Assembly (NCBI GenBank): GCA_009760885.1
Contig: CM019709.1
Location: 31,895,906 to 31,959,905 of the forward strand
Direction: 5' to 3'
DNA: 64,000 bases
From: Achatina immaculata
Taxonomy: Eukaryota > Mollusca > Gastropoda > Stylommatophora > Achatinidae
Part shown: positions 9,737 through 20,718 of the stretch, one piece after another
How the letters are laid out: each line of letters starts with the position of its first letter
Position numbering within the stretch: position 1 is the first letter of the stretch
Position numbers and translations under genes: made by a program
The notes under the pieces: model-generated
Database searches by the model: none
Told to the model about the DNA's origin: nothing
What the model saw: the letters and a program-made list of their open reading frames with translations, nothing else

Positions 9737-10968
9737 AGCCTCTTCTTCTTCTTCTTCTTCTTCTTCTTCATTCGCTTCTACCACCAAGACCGCCCCGTGA
9801 TCCTACTGAATTTATGTCCTCGATAGGTCCCCGAGAGGACTACAAGAGGTTCAGAGTTTCGCAGGGCTTGAGCCTGTGTTCTTGGTGGGTCTCAGAAGCG
9901 GGATTGCGTGACACCGTGGTTTTCGTTGCACCAGTTTAATCTAGAGTTGGACTTTCTCACCGGAAAACCTCAGCGTGATTAGGATACGCATACATCCCCG
10001 CCGGGTGAGAGGTGGTTGCCTATCTAGACTGCACTGGTCCAGTGTCTCTGACTTCAGCAATTTGTGGTCGTAGCCTCTACCCTTCCTAGTTGTGACCAGG
10101 ACGGAGCTTTTGTCCAGGAGGACGAATCCTCGCCACTAGTGGCTTCAACCCTGGGTTGAGCCGGTTTAGGCATATTATCCCAGTATTGGCGTGTTTAGGA
10201 CATGACCGACCTCTAGAGCAGAGCTACCGTGACATGAGTAGCCATCAAGTTGCACCCGTGGTGTAAGCCGGTTTAGGCATATTTCACCAGTATGGGTGTA
10301 TTTCGGACGTGGCCAGCCTCTAATGCAGAGGCACCTTGGTGTGGTAGCTCTCGCTATACTACTGGACATACGGCTTCACTTTATCCTTTCCATCACCTTT
10401 TCACATCGGCACCACACAGCAACCGTGATTGCTGTTCCGCATTTTCTTCCTTGGCCGAGAGTAGTTTCACTCCACGCGCGGCATCTGAAGAATCTCGCCA
10501 GCAGTGTCTTAACCTCTGGGTTACGCCGGTTCAGGCAATTCGCCCAGAATAAGTGCACATGAAACGTGGCCGACCTCCTGAGCAGAGGTGCCGTGATTTG
10601 AGCAGTCCTGACCTAGACTACTGATTACTTCACTTAATCCTTTCTTTCACCTTGCACGGCAACCCATAATCGTACCTTTCTTCACTGGCCAGGAGGAGCC
10701 CCACTCCACGCATGGCAGCTGAAGAATCTCGCCAAAAGCGGTAGATGAGCTACCAAACATGACTTTCATCTACTCGAAGCGTCTGGTTTTCAGGCGCCAG
10801 ATATTCGCCTTCGCCTCTTCTCCTGTCGGTTTGAACAGTTCCGCCATGAAAAGGCCAGGAGCTGGACTTGACTGTCAGAGGCTGTTTGAGACGCACACCT
10901 TGGAGACATTTCACTGGAGTGTAGAGCGTATCCCCCACCCCACCTCCGGCTATGATAGTCCTTAGAAG
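9737..10968 (-). mobile_element. 1.2-kb non-coding retroposon with GAA tail and internal direct repeats
   Basis: Read on the minus strand, the element opens (10740-10968) with a sequence homologous to the 5' untranslated head of the RTE-4b copy at 58110-58350. It continues through two direct repeats of about 245 bp (10255-10500 and 10506-10736, each closing with gaagaatctcgcca on the plus strand) plus a partial third (10148-10250). It ends in a GAA-type tail, seen as ttc repeats at 9737-9768. It is GC-richer than its surroundings and has no long coding frame. I infer a non-autonomous retroposon that borrowed an RTE-4 leader. The boundary between repeats and tail sequence is uncertain. Confidence 0.5.
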
Positions 10969-11314
10969 CTAATAGCCTCTCCTACACGACTAGCCAGCCA
11001 CTGAGTTCTGTTCTAAAATAACACAGTTCTAAATATAATTTGTTAGATCTTGTATCTTTTTAGGAATTATCTTAGAAAATATGCGAGAGTGGAGTGTCAG
11101 AAGAACTCCACTGAAAATGTACTGCATCTGTGTGTATGTGTACATGTGTGTGCGCTATCTTGTTAGATCAGTTACCTCTTATGTAGTTCATTATCCTCCT
11201 TGTATATTTGTGAATGTAATATTTTCATCGTGAATTCTTAGATATTTTTTTCGTGTAATATGTATAATATGTATACTTATATTTGACACAGTTTCATCTT
11301 GCATTCATATATAT

Positions 11315-11690
11315 ATATAATCTTATATCTTATATCCTTCCCGTGCCGTTAAACGTCACATAGGGCTCGCAAAGTAGTTCGCCAATTTTTCCTCTTTTCG
11401 GCGAGTCTTTCAACTCATTAAAGGATTTTATGCCTGTTAATTTGGCCTCTCTTAACAATGTCCTCTTCAGAATTTCACGCGGTCTGCCTCTTTTTCTTCA
11501 GCCTGTTGTGTTCCACTTGATAGCTTGTTTTGGGATTCTCTGATCGTTTCTTCTCATCAAGTGACCAACATACGTCCATCTCCTTTTCCTAATCACCCAT
11601 GAGACTGGTTGTTGTTCAGTCATCTGTCTTATCTCTGCATTGTTCTTAAATTCGTTCCACTTGATGCCGATGTATATATATATATATCTA
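11315..11690 (-). mobile_element. RTE-2 3' end
   Basis: Minus-strand copy of the RTE-2 C-terminal coding end and tail. It parallels 15017-15380 and 38111-38480, including KRGRPRE-like, LLREAKLTGIK-like and RKNWR-like segments followed by tatgtgacgtttaacggc. It is frameshifted and stops at an AT-repeat region near 11680. It sits within what looks like the 3' untranslated part of a CR1/L2-like copy (about 11040-11915). Confidence 0.75.
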
Positions 11691-11774
11691 TATATATATA
11701 TATATATATATAAGATATATGTATATATATGTACATATGCGTGCGTGCGTGTGTGTTTGTTTGTTTTCATGTCA

Positions 11775-11915
11775 TTTTGTATACCTTATAAATCGAGTGT
11801 GTGGGAAGCATGATAGATAGCGTGATAAAGAGCAGAATGTAAGATGGGCCTGCACGCCCAGTTCTTCACCTTTTTAGAATAAAGATCATTCATTCATTCG
11901 TTCATTCATTCATTC
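11775..11915 (+). mobile_element. CR1/L2-like retrotransposon 3' end
   Basis: Contains the family-typical gtgataaagagcagaatgt, gatgggcctgc and agaataaagatcattcatt, ending in an ATTC-type tail. It is more diverged from 8845-9031 than 21646-21832 is. The preceding RTE-2 fragment appears to have inserted upstream in the same untranslated region. Confidence 0.6.
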
Positions 11916-12139
11916 TCTCTTTCTCTCACTCACTCTCTCTCTCTCTCTCTCTTTGTCTGTCCGTCTGTTTACTCATTTTTGTGTGAATATTACGTGGATA
12001 AGAGTTGAGTATAAAGAGCTTTCATGACACTTTATACAAACCTGACATAGAATATCCGACAGTTAGGGTATGGAAGACAGATTGGAAAAGGGGGCTTGTG
12101 TGCTCACATTTTTCACATTACGAAAATAAAATGCCTGAC

Positions 12140-12146
12140 TCTCTTT

Positions 12147-12183
<37 letters not shown>

Positions 12184-13140
12184 CTTTCTCTCTCTTTCCC
12201 TTTTCTCTCTCTCTCTCTCTCTTTCCCCTTTCTCTCTCTCTTTCCCCTTTCTCTCTCTCTCCCCTTTCTCTCTCTTTCCCCTTTCTCTCTCTCTTTCCCC
12301 TTTCTCTCTCTCCCCCCTTTCTTCTCTCTTTCCCCTTCTCTCTCTCTTTCCCCTTTCTCTCTCTCTTTCCCCTTTCTCTCTCTCTCTCCCCTTCTCTCTC
12401 TCTTTCCCCTTTCTCTCTCTCTTTCCCCTTTCTCTCTCTCCCCTTCTCTCTCTCTTCTCTCTCTCTTTCCCCTTTCTCTTCTCTTTCCCCTTCTCTCTCT
12501 CTCTCCCCCCTTTCTCTCTCTCCCCCCTTTCTCTCTCTCTTTCCCCTTCTCTCTCTCTTTCCCCTTTCTCTCTCTCTTCCCCTTTCTCTCTCTCTCTCCC
12601 CTTCTCTCTCTCTTCCCCTTTCTCTCTCTCTTTCCCCTTCTCTCTCTTTCCCCTCTCCCCATCCTCTCTTTATCTCTCTCCTCTTTCTCTCTTTCCCCTC
12701 TCCCCATCCTCTCTTTATCTCTCTCCTCTTTCTCTCTTTCCCCTCTCCCCATCCTCTCTTTATCTCTCTCCTCTTTCTCTCTTTCCCCTTTCTTCTCTCT
12801 TTCCCCTTTCTTCTCTCTCCCCTTCTCTCTCTCTCTTTCCCCTTTCTCTCTCTCTCTTTCCCCTTCTCTCTCTCTCTTTCCCCTTTCTCGCTCTCTCTTT
12901 CCCCTTCTCTCTCCACCTCTCTCTGTCCTGTCTCTTCCTCTTCTCTTCATCTTTATTTCTCTTAGCTTACTCCTTTCTCTCTTTCCCCTCTCCCCATCCC
13001 CTCTTTATCTCTCTCCTCTTTCTCTCTTTCCCCTCTCCCCATCCTCTCTTTATCTCTCTCCTCTTTCTCTCTTTCCCCTCTCACCATCTTCTCTTTATCT
13101 AACGTAGCTCTCTCCTCTTTCTATCTCCCCCCCTCACATC
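12140..13140. repeat. 1-kb polypyrimidine/polypurine tract
   Basis: About 1,000 bp of almost pure C/T on the plus strand, built from ctctctctttcccctttc modules. From about 12640 a longer unit of roughly 54 bp containing cctctccccatcctctcttt recurs at least six times, ending near 13100 with a few purine interruptions. Open frames on both strands (for example 12005-13102 plus, 12063-12950 minus) are compositional and are not genes. Confidence 0.95.
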
Positions 13141-13194
13141 TACCTCTCTTTGGAGAGAAGAAGATCTTTGGGCCGATAAAGGAAACGAACCTGG

Positions 13195-13507
13195 AGAATG
13201 GAGAACATTAAACTGAACAGCTTATTTAAATCCCAACTAATTATAAATGTCTTGAAACTGAACAGACTTCACTGGTTGGGGCATGTTGAAAGAATGCAAG
13301 AGAATAGACAAACGAAAATTATGTATACACAAGAGATGAGGGAAACAAGACCAAAGGGTAGACCAAGACAGAGACGGAAAGACAACATAGAAGAGGATAT
13401 AAAAGAAATTGGTGTCACCAACTGCAGAGAGAAGATTAATAATAGAGAGGAATGGAGGCGAACTTTATCTGCAGCAATGAGCCTTAATGGTTTGAAGAAG
13501 AAGAAGA

Positions 13508-13515
<8 letters not shown>
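13195..13515 (+). pseudogene. Non-LTR retrotransposon ORF C-terminus with AAG/TAG tail
   Basis: The frame contains LHWLGHVERM, then KGRPRQRRKDNIEEDI, then EEWRRTL. The W.GHV.RM, GRPR..W/R and final R..WR pattern is the usual C-terminal tail after the RT domain of many invertebrate non-LTR elements. It runs directly into an AAG repeat (13494-13512) and a TAG repeat (13513-13576), which look like the element's 3' tail. RT and endonuclease are missing. The family differs from RTE-1 to RTE-4. Confidence 0.65.
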
Positions 13516-13576
<61 letters not shown>

Positions 13577-13599
13577 CTATATATTTGATGTATTTAAGT

Positions 13600-13812
13600 A
13601 CATCCAATGGGGATTTTTGTCCTTGTACCACCACACCAAAAAGCCCTCGGTGTTCACCCAGGTCGTTTTAAAAAGGGCAGCAGAGTAGTGTGGGAAGGTA
13701 AATGCGACCAGGCGTGTTGCTGACCATATCACACTTTCATGTGCCGATAGTTTTGAAAAAACAGAGGCTTAACACATTATCTCCAATATATCTAAGTGGC
13801 ATGGAAACTTTC
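13600..13812 (+). repeat. SINE-B body copy
   Basis: Matches the body of the better copy at 50300-50530: accaccac.ccaaaaagccc, gcagcagag, tttcatgtgccga, and aagtggcatggaaac versus taatggcacggaaac. The tRNA-like head is missing here. A third piece lies at 42905-43025. Confidence 0.6.
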
Positions 13813-14005
13813 TTAAAATATTATGGGTATTTACATTATTATTTCCCTTGACTAACCGGGCTACAAGTACCTGTCTTGTTCATCGGTATACACTGTATTT
13901 GACTTCATACTGTTTATTACAGACTTAGAGGATCATGGTCTATCTTAGGGCGTGGCGCTGATGTTGTTTTATCACTTAGAATCTGGGAGCCAGATGATCT
14001 TAGCA

Positions 14006-14670
14006 GCCAATACTGTGACAATGTCTTTACCGAAGTCTTATCATCCAATGCTGTGACAATGTCTTTACCGAAGTCTTACCATCCAATGCTGTGACAATGT
14101 CTTTACCGAAGTCTTATCATCCAATGCTGTGACAATGTCTTTACCGAAGTCTTACCATCAAATGCTGTGACAATGTCTTTACCGAGGTCTTACCATCAAA
14201 TGCTGTGACAATGTCTTTACCGAAGTCTTACCATCAAATGCTGTGACAATGTCTTTACCGAAGTCTTACCATCCAATGCTGTGACAATGTATTTACCGAA
14301 GTCTTACCATCAAATGCTGTGACAATGTCTTTACCGAAGTCTTACCATCAAATGCTGTGACAATGTCTTTACCGAGGTCTTACCATCAAATGCTGTGACA
14401 ATGTCTTTACCGAAGTCTTACCATCCAATGCTGTGACAATGTCTTTACCGAGGTCTTACCATCAAATGCTGTGACAATGTCTTTACCGAGGTCTTACCAT
14501 CAAATGCTGTGACAATGTATTTACCGAAGTCTTACCATCAAATGCTGTGACAATGTATTTACCGAAGTCTTACCATCAAATGCTGTGACAATGTCTTTAC
14601 CGAAGTCTTACCATCAAATGCTGTGACAATGTCTTTACCGAAGTCTTACCATCCAATGCTGTGACAAGGG
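14006..14670. repeat. 38-bp minisatellite, about 17 copies
   Basis: Tandem unit containing tgctgtgacaatgtctttac followed by cgaagtcttaccatcaaa. Variation is limited to a few positions (catcaaa/catccaa, cgaag/cgagg, gtctt/gtatt, cttac/cttat), and variant types alternate in blocks, suggesting local block duplication. The array ends at 14670 in ...gtgacaagggcataacg. Confidence 0.95.
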
Positions 14671-14761
14671 CATAACGAGTTTGTGGGGGTCCCTCCCCGT
14701 GGTCGAAAGGAAGGCATCAGAGCGGGGCATTCTTTTATGATCTATGCTACTCATTTGATAC

Positions 14762-15016
14762 AATGAGGGAAATTAAAATGAGGACTTCGATCGCTCTTCA
14801 AAAAGTAAAACAACTAAAGAAGCTCTGGAGAGGAACAGACAGAACTACAAAAATAAGATTTTTAAGGGCATGCATCTTTCCCATCGCAACATATGCCTGT
14901 GAGACCTGGACACTTAACAAAACAACTGAGAAACACTTAAATGCCTTTGAATGTAAATTTTACAGAAGAGTCTTTCCAATATCATGGACATAAAAGAGAA
15001 CAAATATATCCATACT
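14762..15016 (+). pseudogene. RTE-1 C-terminal coding fragment, left part
   Basis: Reads LQKVKQLKKLWRGTDRTTK, then YACETWTLNKTTEKH, in the order seen in the RTE-1 frame 38634-39632. It is cut by RTE-2 at 15017 and resumes at 18249 with ILQELNIEEGWLV and KYFGHIKRHDNLE, so both parts belong to one copy. The CCATACT at 15010-15016 is the left target-site duplication. The 5' truncation is near 14762. Confidence 0.8.
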
Positions 15017-15049
15017 TCTTATCTTATGTCTTGTATCCTTCCCGTGCCA

Positions 15050-15636
15050 TTAAACGTCACATAAGGCTCGCAAGGTCGTTCGCCAATTTTTCCTGTTTTC
15101 GGCGAGCTTTTCAACGTCATCACGGTATTTTATGCCTGTTAATTTGGCCTCTCTTAACAATGTCCTCTTCAGAGTTTCACGCGGTCTGGCTCTTTTTCTT
15201 TGGCCTGTTGTGTTCCACTTGATAGCTTGTTTTGGTATTCTCTGATAGTTTCTTCTCATCACGTGACAACATATGTCCATCTCCTTTTCCTGATCACCCA
15301 TGAGACTGGTTGTTGTTCAGTCATCTGTCTTATCTCTGCATTGTTCTTGAATTCGTTCCACTTGGTGCCGAGTATTTTCCTTAAGTATTTGTTTTCAAAA
15401 GAGTCTAATTTCTTTTCTATTTCTTTAGTTGTTTTCCAGGTTTCGCATGCATAAATGAGGGTGGATATTACATTTGAATTGAATAGTCTTAACTTGGTTT
15501 TTGTGCTTATAACTTTTGAATTCCATATGTTCTCAAGATTCTTGAAGATCGATGCTGCTTTTGTAATTATAATTCTAACTTCCTTTCTAGTGTCACCATC
15601 ATGGTCTATGTAGCTGCAAAGGTACATTAAGTACAT
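15050..15636 (-). pseudogene. RTE-2 post-RT C-terminal region
   Basis: Minus-strand frames at 15259-15636 and 15050-15301 are offset and together give the C-terminus. Segments are YIDHDGDTRKEV, STLIYACETWKTTKEIEKK, RKILGTKWNEFKNNAEIR and WVIRKRRWTYV, then KQAIKWNTTGQRKRARPRE and KNWRTTLRALCDV before the stop. This cysteine-poor tail follows the RT in all RTE-2 copies here. A one-base shift near 15260-15300 separates the frames. Confidence 0.7.
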
Positions 15637-15655
15637 TACGCCAAATTAGACATGA

Positions 15656-16284
15656 TCAATGTAAAGACAGATCTTGGAAAAGATTGACTTCTTCAATATC
15701 TGTCCCTTCTACGTGTAATTTTCCATTTTGATTAATGAGAATTTTCATTATTTTTGTTTTGTCCTTGTTAATTTCAAGTCCTATTTTGCTACCCAGTGAA
15801 GACAGGATATCTGTTTTTTCTTGCATGGAATTCACATTGTTACTAATAAGAGTTATGTCATCAGCAAAATCAAGATCTTCTAGTTGGGTCCCAAGTACCC
15901 ACTCAATACATGTGTTACCTGTGCAGCATTTTTTCATTATGAAGTCTATTGTAACTCCAAAAAGCAAAGGAGACAGGATACATCCTTTTTCACGCCTGTT
16001 TTAATCTGGAACCATTCACTCATCTCTTCTTCTGTTTTGACTGCACAAACATATCCATTGTATAAGTCCTTAATGATGTTGACAATTTTAGATGATATTC
16101 CATATAGACTTAAAATTCTCCACAAATAATCTCTGTGTATGCTATCAAATGCCTTTATATAGTCTATGAAGTTCAGTATTAATGGTTTCTGCTTTTCAAT
16201 ATGTTCTTCAAGTGTTATTTTTAGAGTAAAGATCTGGTCGAGACAGTTTCTCCCCTTTCGAAATCCTGCTTGTTCTTCTCTCAT
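15656..16284 (-). pseudogene. RTE-2 reverse transcriptase core (broken)
   Basis: Two minus-strand frames contain RT motifs in order: EEQAGFRKGRNCLDQIF, NFIDYIKAFDSIHRD, EWFQIKTGVKK, then after a frameshift LDFADDITLISNN with the catalytic FADD box. Sequence encoding the expected PLLF-type turn lies around 15950. The frame is shifted once near 15960, and an inserted 44-nt inverted copy of another part of the element interrupts it near 15641-15684. The upstream fingers region (16285-16925) has lost its frame. Confidence 0.75.
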
Positions 16285-17292
16285 TGGAAGATATATCTAT
16301 ATCTTTAAGTCTATTCAAAATGACCTTGCAAAATACTTTTTACACAACTGATATTAAGGTTACTCCTCTCCAACTATTACTGTCACTAAGGTTGACTTTT
16401 TTTTATTTTAACAATGATTCCTTTTTTCCATTTAGAAGGGACCTTTTCTTCTTTCCAAATCTTATTAAACATTTTCTGTAGTTGTCAAATGTTGTCACTA
16501 TTAATAGCTTTTAACATTTCGGGTGTTATTTCATCTTCACCTGCAGTTTTGTTGTTAGCCATTAAATTCATTGCTGTTTCAATTTCATGCAATTTAATTT
16601 CATCTAAGTTGACATTTAGTTGTGGGGCTGGTAAGTCGGTTTCAAGGTTTAACAGTTCTTTTGGGTGTGATCGATTAAGTATTTCTTGTAAGTGTTCAGC
16701 TCATCTTTGCTTTTGGTCTTTATTTGATGTTAATAGTGTTCCAGTTTTGCTATGGATCGATCTTTCTTTAGATGTAATAGTACCTGTTAGTCTCCTTTGT
16801 ATGTTATATAAAGTTTTGCTGTCTCCTGTTTTTGCTGCTTTCTCTGCCTCTTTCGCCATATTGTCCATGTATTCCCTTTTATCCCTTCTAGCTGAACTTT
16901 ATACTTTCTTGTCTATTTTTTAAAATGTTGCTTTCGCCAGATCTTTTCCAAGATCTGTCTTTACATTCAACATGTCTAATTTGGCTGCTCGTCTTTCACG
17001 TATGTACATCCATGTGTTTTCTGATATCCATAGTTTTCTATTTGGTTTTCTCAGTCCAGCGCTTGCTTTTGCTGCTGTGATTATGGCTGTGCTGTAAAAA
17101 TTCCATAATTCATCTATACCTATCTCCTCTACTTCACTGAGTGTTGTGGAATGATTGGCAAGTTCCTTATTCAGATTACTGTTAGTATTCTCTTCTTGTA
17201 GGCTGTGGCTGTTTATCTTTCTGTGTATTGATTTTTTGTGTAAGCTTTTCAGTTTTAGTTTTATTTTCCCTATACACAGATTGTGATCACTG

Positions 17293-17883
17293 TTAACATC
17301 TGCACCCTCTTGTATCTATCAGAGATGTTATGTACTGCTTTCTAATACAAAAATGATCTGTCTGATTTCTAGTTCTATCATCTGGAGATATCCATGTTGT
17401 TTTATGTATCTCTGTGTGTGGAAATATTGTGCCTCCAATGACCATGCTCTCTGTTAGACATATTTTAATTAATCTTTCTCCGTGCTGATTAACTATGTCA
17501 ATTCCTTCTTTCCCCATTACTTTATCAACGTCGGTATTATCTTTCCCTACCTTAGCGTTGAAGTCCCCCATAGCAATTAGAATGTCGTATTTAGGAACTT
17601 TGTTGATGATTTGTTGTAGTTGGTGATAGAAATCTTCTTTCACCTCATCATCTGCATCGTTCGTGGGTGCACAACACTGTATTATTGTTATTCTTCCGTG
17701 TCTTAGGTTGTATCGTGTTCTTATTATACGACTGTTCACTGGCCCCCATTCTAGGAGGCTATTTGCTGCTACATTTGACATAATTATACCTACCCCCTCT
17801 TGGTGTTTCCCGTCCTCTCTGTCTGAATGTATTATTAACTTACTGTTTTCCGCCGATCTTTTACCTGCTTCTGGCCATCGCAT
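17293..17883 (-). pseudogene. RTE-2 AP-type endonuclease domain
   Basis: About 196 codons with APE/EEP endonuclease motifs: GVGIIMSNVAA, IIQCCAPTND, ILIAMGDFNAKVG (the GDFN box) and TTWISPDDRTRNQTDHF (aligning with the usual R.QIDYI box). The endonuclease would nick target DNA for target-primed reverse transcription. The very N-terminal WNVRT box lies upstream at about 17985, separated by a stop. The isolated MRWPEAGKR start is internal and not the natural start. Confidence 0.75.
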
Positions 17884-18248
17884 TTCACTGATGCCCGGTT
17901 ATTTATGTGTTATCTCTCCATTTCTCTGATGATCTGAGTAGTTTTTGTTGGTGCTGCCATCGTTCTTACATTCCAGAATCCAATCTTTGTCACGTGTTTA
18001 GGGGCGACGAATGAGCTCTTCGGAGTTGGTATCTCTTATGCTCGGTTGGTTTCTCTGCGAATTTCCGTAACGATAACTTTTTTTTTAACCATCCAGAGTC
18101 TTCTCTAGATAGGTCCCAGGATAAGATTGTTAGCCTTATGCCCAACTCCCGGTACAGGATATGTGACAGATCAAGCGGAACTCCGCTGATTTCTGCATGC
18201 CGGCGGGAGCGTTATAAAAACGTCCGCCATCTTGCACGTCACAACGGA

Positions 18249-18420
18249 CCATACTACAAGAACTTAATATTGAAGAAGGCTGGCTAGTAAAGAGGATTAA
18301 GCAGAGAAAACGTAAATATTTTGGACACATTAAACGTCATGATAATTTAGAGAATACCGTTTTAGAATGGTACATAATAGAAAAAGAAAGAGAAGAATAC
18401 CAAGGCGAAGAAATAGTGCA
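18249..18420 (+). pseudogene. RTE-1 C-terminal fragment, right part
   Basis: Continues the copy interrupted at 15016. Codons give ILQELNIEEGWLVKRIKQ and KYFGHIKRHDNLENTV. Similarity fades near 18400, where the sequence runs into unassigned DNA (18430-18867) that I could not relate to any element. Confidence 0.75.
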
Positions 18421-18867
18421 CATGAAGAAGCGGAACAAGTGCTTTCATGGCTGTCTGATGGTTGGGAGATGGTGGGTTGGTTGGCGCCAGATCTGTCTGG
18501 CCCGCTCTGGGCCCCAACATCCTTGGTAGGTCGCTGCGCTGTGAATGTAAAGTTGCACGACAAACTTCATGGAAGCGGGTTACTATGGTGGAGTGAATCT
18601 AACAGCAAGCTTCTGCAGACTCCACCCATCGTGGTGACCATCTCCGCCTAGAACCCGTTAGCCAGACTTTCTTCTTACTGGGAGCACCATCGAAGAGGTT
18701 GGATAAGTCATGACCAGCTGTGATTCCCAGGCACTGATAACTTTGCCGTCACTTTCACATAGTAATCTTTTGCTCCCCGCCATGTTGTCCTAGATGCTTC
18801 TTCTGGTTTTCCTGCATGCTTTCTTTTTTCATGACAAGATCCATCCATACTCTCGCTGAATTTGATG

Positions 18868-19092
18868 TGGACTGTATTAATGATAATTTAGAGAAGACGC
18901 TATTGGAAGGAAACATAATGGGAAAAAGAAAGAGAGGAAGACCAAAACGAAGATGGCTGCAAGACATCGTTGATGATCTGCAAATGGATGCAGCAGCAGC
19001 AGGCCATCTTGCTCACAACCGAGAGGCCCACAGGAGTGCTGTTAGGGAGGCAAAGTTCCGCAAGGGACATGCAAATGAATGAATGAATGAAT
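18868..19092 (+). mobile_element. RTE-1 3' end with ATGA tail
   Basis: Ends with the standard RTE-1 terminus: gggaaaaagaaagagaggaa, atggatgcagcagcagcagg and gcaaagttccgcaagggaca, then an aatgaatg-type tail (19075-19094). It is very similar to the 3' end at 39540-39752. The 5' truncation is near 18868. Confidence 0.8.
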
Positions 19093-19407
19093 GTATTAAG
19101 TTCATTTAGCACAATGTTCAGACTTGGAAAACTAGTAGAACAAAGAACTTTACACATGAAAGAAGTTAATGAACACAACATCGATGTTTCTGTAAAGAAA
19201 AACACGGAAATAACTTAGTAACACACAATAATTAGTGTATAAGCATACAGCTATACACAAAGCACTGCAGTGAATCTGTGATACCAAAATGTATAAAAAA
19301 AAATGTTATCGTTAGATAATAAAACTGTTCCCACTTTTTTCCCTAGTTTATACAACACGGAAATAAAGTCAGTAGTTTACCTTCTGAAATTCTCTTTCGA
19401 TGTAATG

Positions 19408-20055
19408 CAACGGTTCTCAAAACTAGCACGGCGGACCACAGGAGACATTTGTCATTTCAGTACAAGGCTTTAATAAAATGAGAAGGCGACAGAAGTGGCA
19501 CGGTAATATTAAATACACTGCGAAGGTACATCTCTATGTAATGTGTAATGTACAATAAAGAATGAAACGAAGAATAACAGAGCACACTGTGCCTGAACGT
19601 GCAGCTCCAGCTCAGCTGTGAAATCAATCACACGGACAGGCACCTCCTTGTAACGTCACGCAAGTAGCGTCTTTATCGATCGGCAAATTCAATTGAGCAG
19701 ACAAGACTGCGATTCACTGTTTTGACTTTGGGCACCCATAAGCCACTAGTACACTGCGGTACAATCAAACGTGAAGCTTCATTCTACCACCTCACGCCCC
19801 CCTACCCTTCACCGCCCCATACGGGGCCCGACGGGGAGGGTATAGCACGAGCGATTCTCTTTCTACCTGTCGTCACACGTGTTCTAAATAATATCACTAT
19901 ATGGTCGTCTTAATCATCGAATTTCAAAAGTACGGGAATACGAATACTGGGAAACCCGACGACAGGAAAATGTTCACATCCCATCCAGTTTTACTGCTGC
20001 GGACCCCCGTACGGATATCCCGGGGATCTGTAGACCACACTTTGAGAAACCCTGG
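19408..20055. mobile_element. Non-autonomous hAT-like element
   Basis: The left end reads caacggttctcaaaact and the right end, reversed, reads ccagggtttctcaaagtg. Both resemble the CAGNGGTTCTCAAA terminal inverted repeats of hAT-superfamily elements. Subterminal gcggaccaca and its counterpart near 20000 (tgcggaccccc) fit as well. The 648-bp interior has no transposase. I could not find a convincing 8-bp target-site duplication, so the exact ends are tentative. Confidence 0.5.
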
Positions 20056-20718
20056 TATAACGTAATGAAAGAAGTACGGCCCCCCCCCCCCCCCAAGCAA
20101 ATGTAAGTCTCGTAGCATTTGCACGCCGTAGGGGGTGTGAAGTGCTAGTGCTGTCACATTTCTAGGCCACTGTAGCGTTTGAGCCCCTCACTATATACTT
20201 ATGAGAATAATAATAAGAAGAAGAAGTATTATTTCAATTTGAAAAGCCACGTATCAACAAGCAGTGCAACACAGAAAACATTCGTGCTCAGAACTATAGG
20301 TCACAGGGAATCTCATTTCATTGTCCTACTCTTTCCTTCCTTCCTTCGTTCCTTTCTTCTTTCGTTAGTTCGTTCGTTCCTTCGTTCGTTCGTTCCTTCT
20401 TTCCTTCCTTCCTTTCTCTACCTGCTCTCGTATAACTGAGCGACACACCTCCATTAACTCTGTTACTACCAATTTTTATAACACTTACCCCCATAGCTAG
20501 CCCGTACCATTTATGTAGCAGTGTTTTGCTGGTTAAGGGATATAACTCACGTAACTGATATCCGGCTTTTGTCTCCCTTTGCAAGGGATTCTTGCTTAGG
20601 CTGAACTTACGGCACGTCTGAATCGTGCGACTTTCTGAGAGTGAGCAGTTTTTTGAAAATTCAGTTTTAGTCTGTCGTGGTGAAAAGACGTGTGTGAGTT
20701 AGAGATGTGTCTGTAGGA

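Larger units (their letters stand above)
15017..18248 (-). mobile_element. RTE-2, near full-length non-LTR retrotransposon
   Basis: A 3,232-bp element on the minus strand, bounded by CCATACT direct repeats (15010-15016 and 18249-18255) and inserted in an RTE-1 copy. Order on the minus strand: a 5' untranslated region of about 240 nt (18248-18010), an APE-type endonuclease beginning KIGFWNVRTMAAPTK (about 17990), its core at 17293-17883, a linker, an RT region (about 16900-15700), a C-terminal tail (15640-15050), and a short tail at 15017-15030. Multiple stops and frameshifts break the ORF, so it is not autonomous now. The complete 5' end plus a clean target-site duplication shows it arrived as a full-length retrotransposition. 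I call it RTE-like from gene order and single-ORF size; the exact clade needs a tree. Confidence 0.8.

Noticed and set aside
12005..13102. A 365-codon plus-strand open frame and long minus-strand charged frames
   Set aside because: All lie in the C/T tract; every frame of such a repeat is open. No start context or domain.
13269..13634. A 121-codon minus-strand frame with a long tyrosine run
   Set aside because: The tyrosines come from the TAG repeat read backwards; the real signal is the plus-strand LINE C-terminus and its tail.
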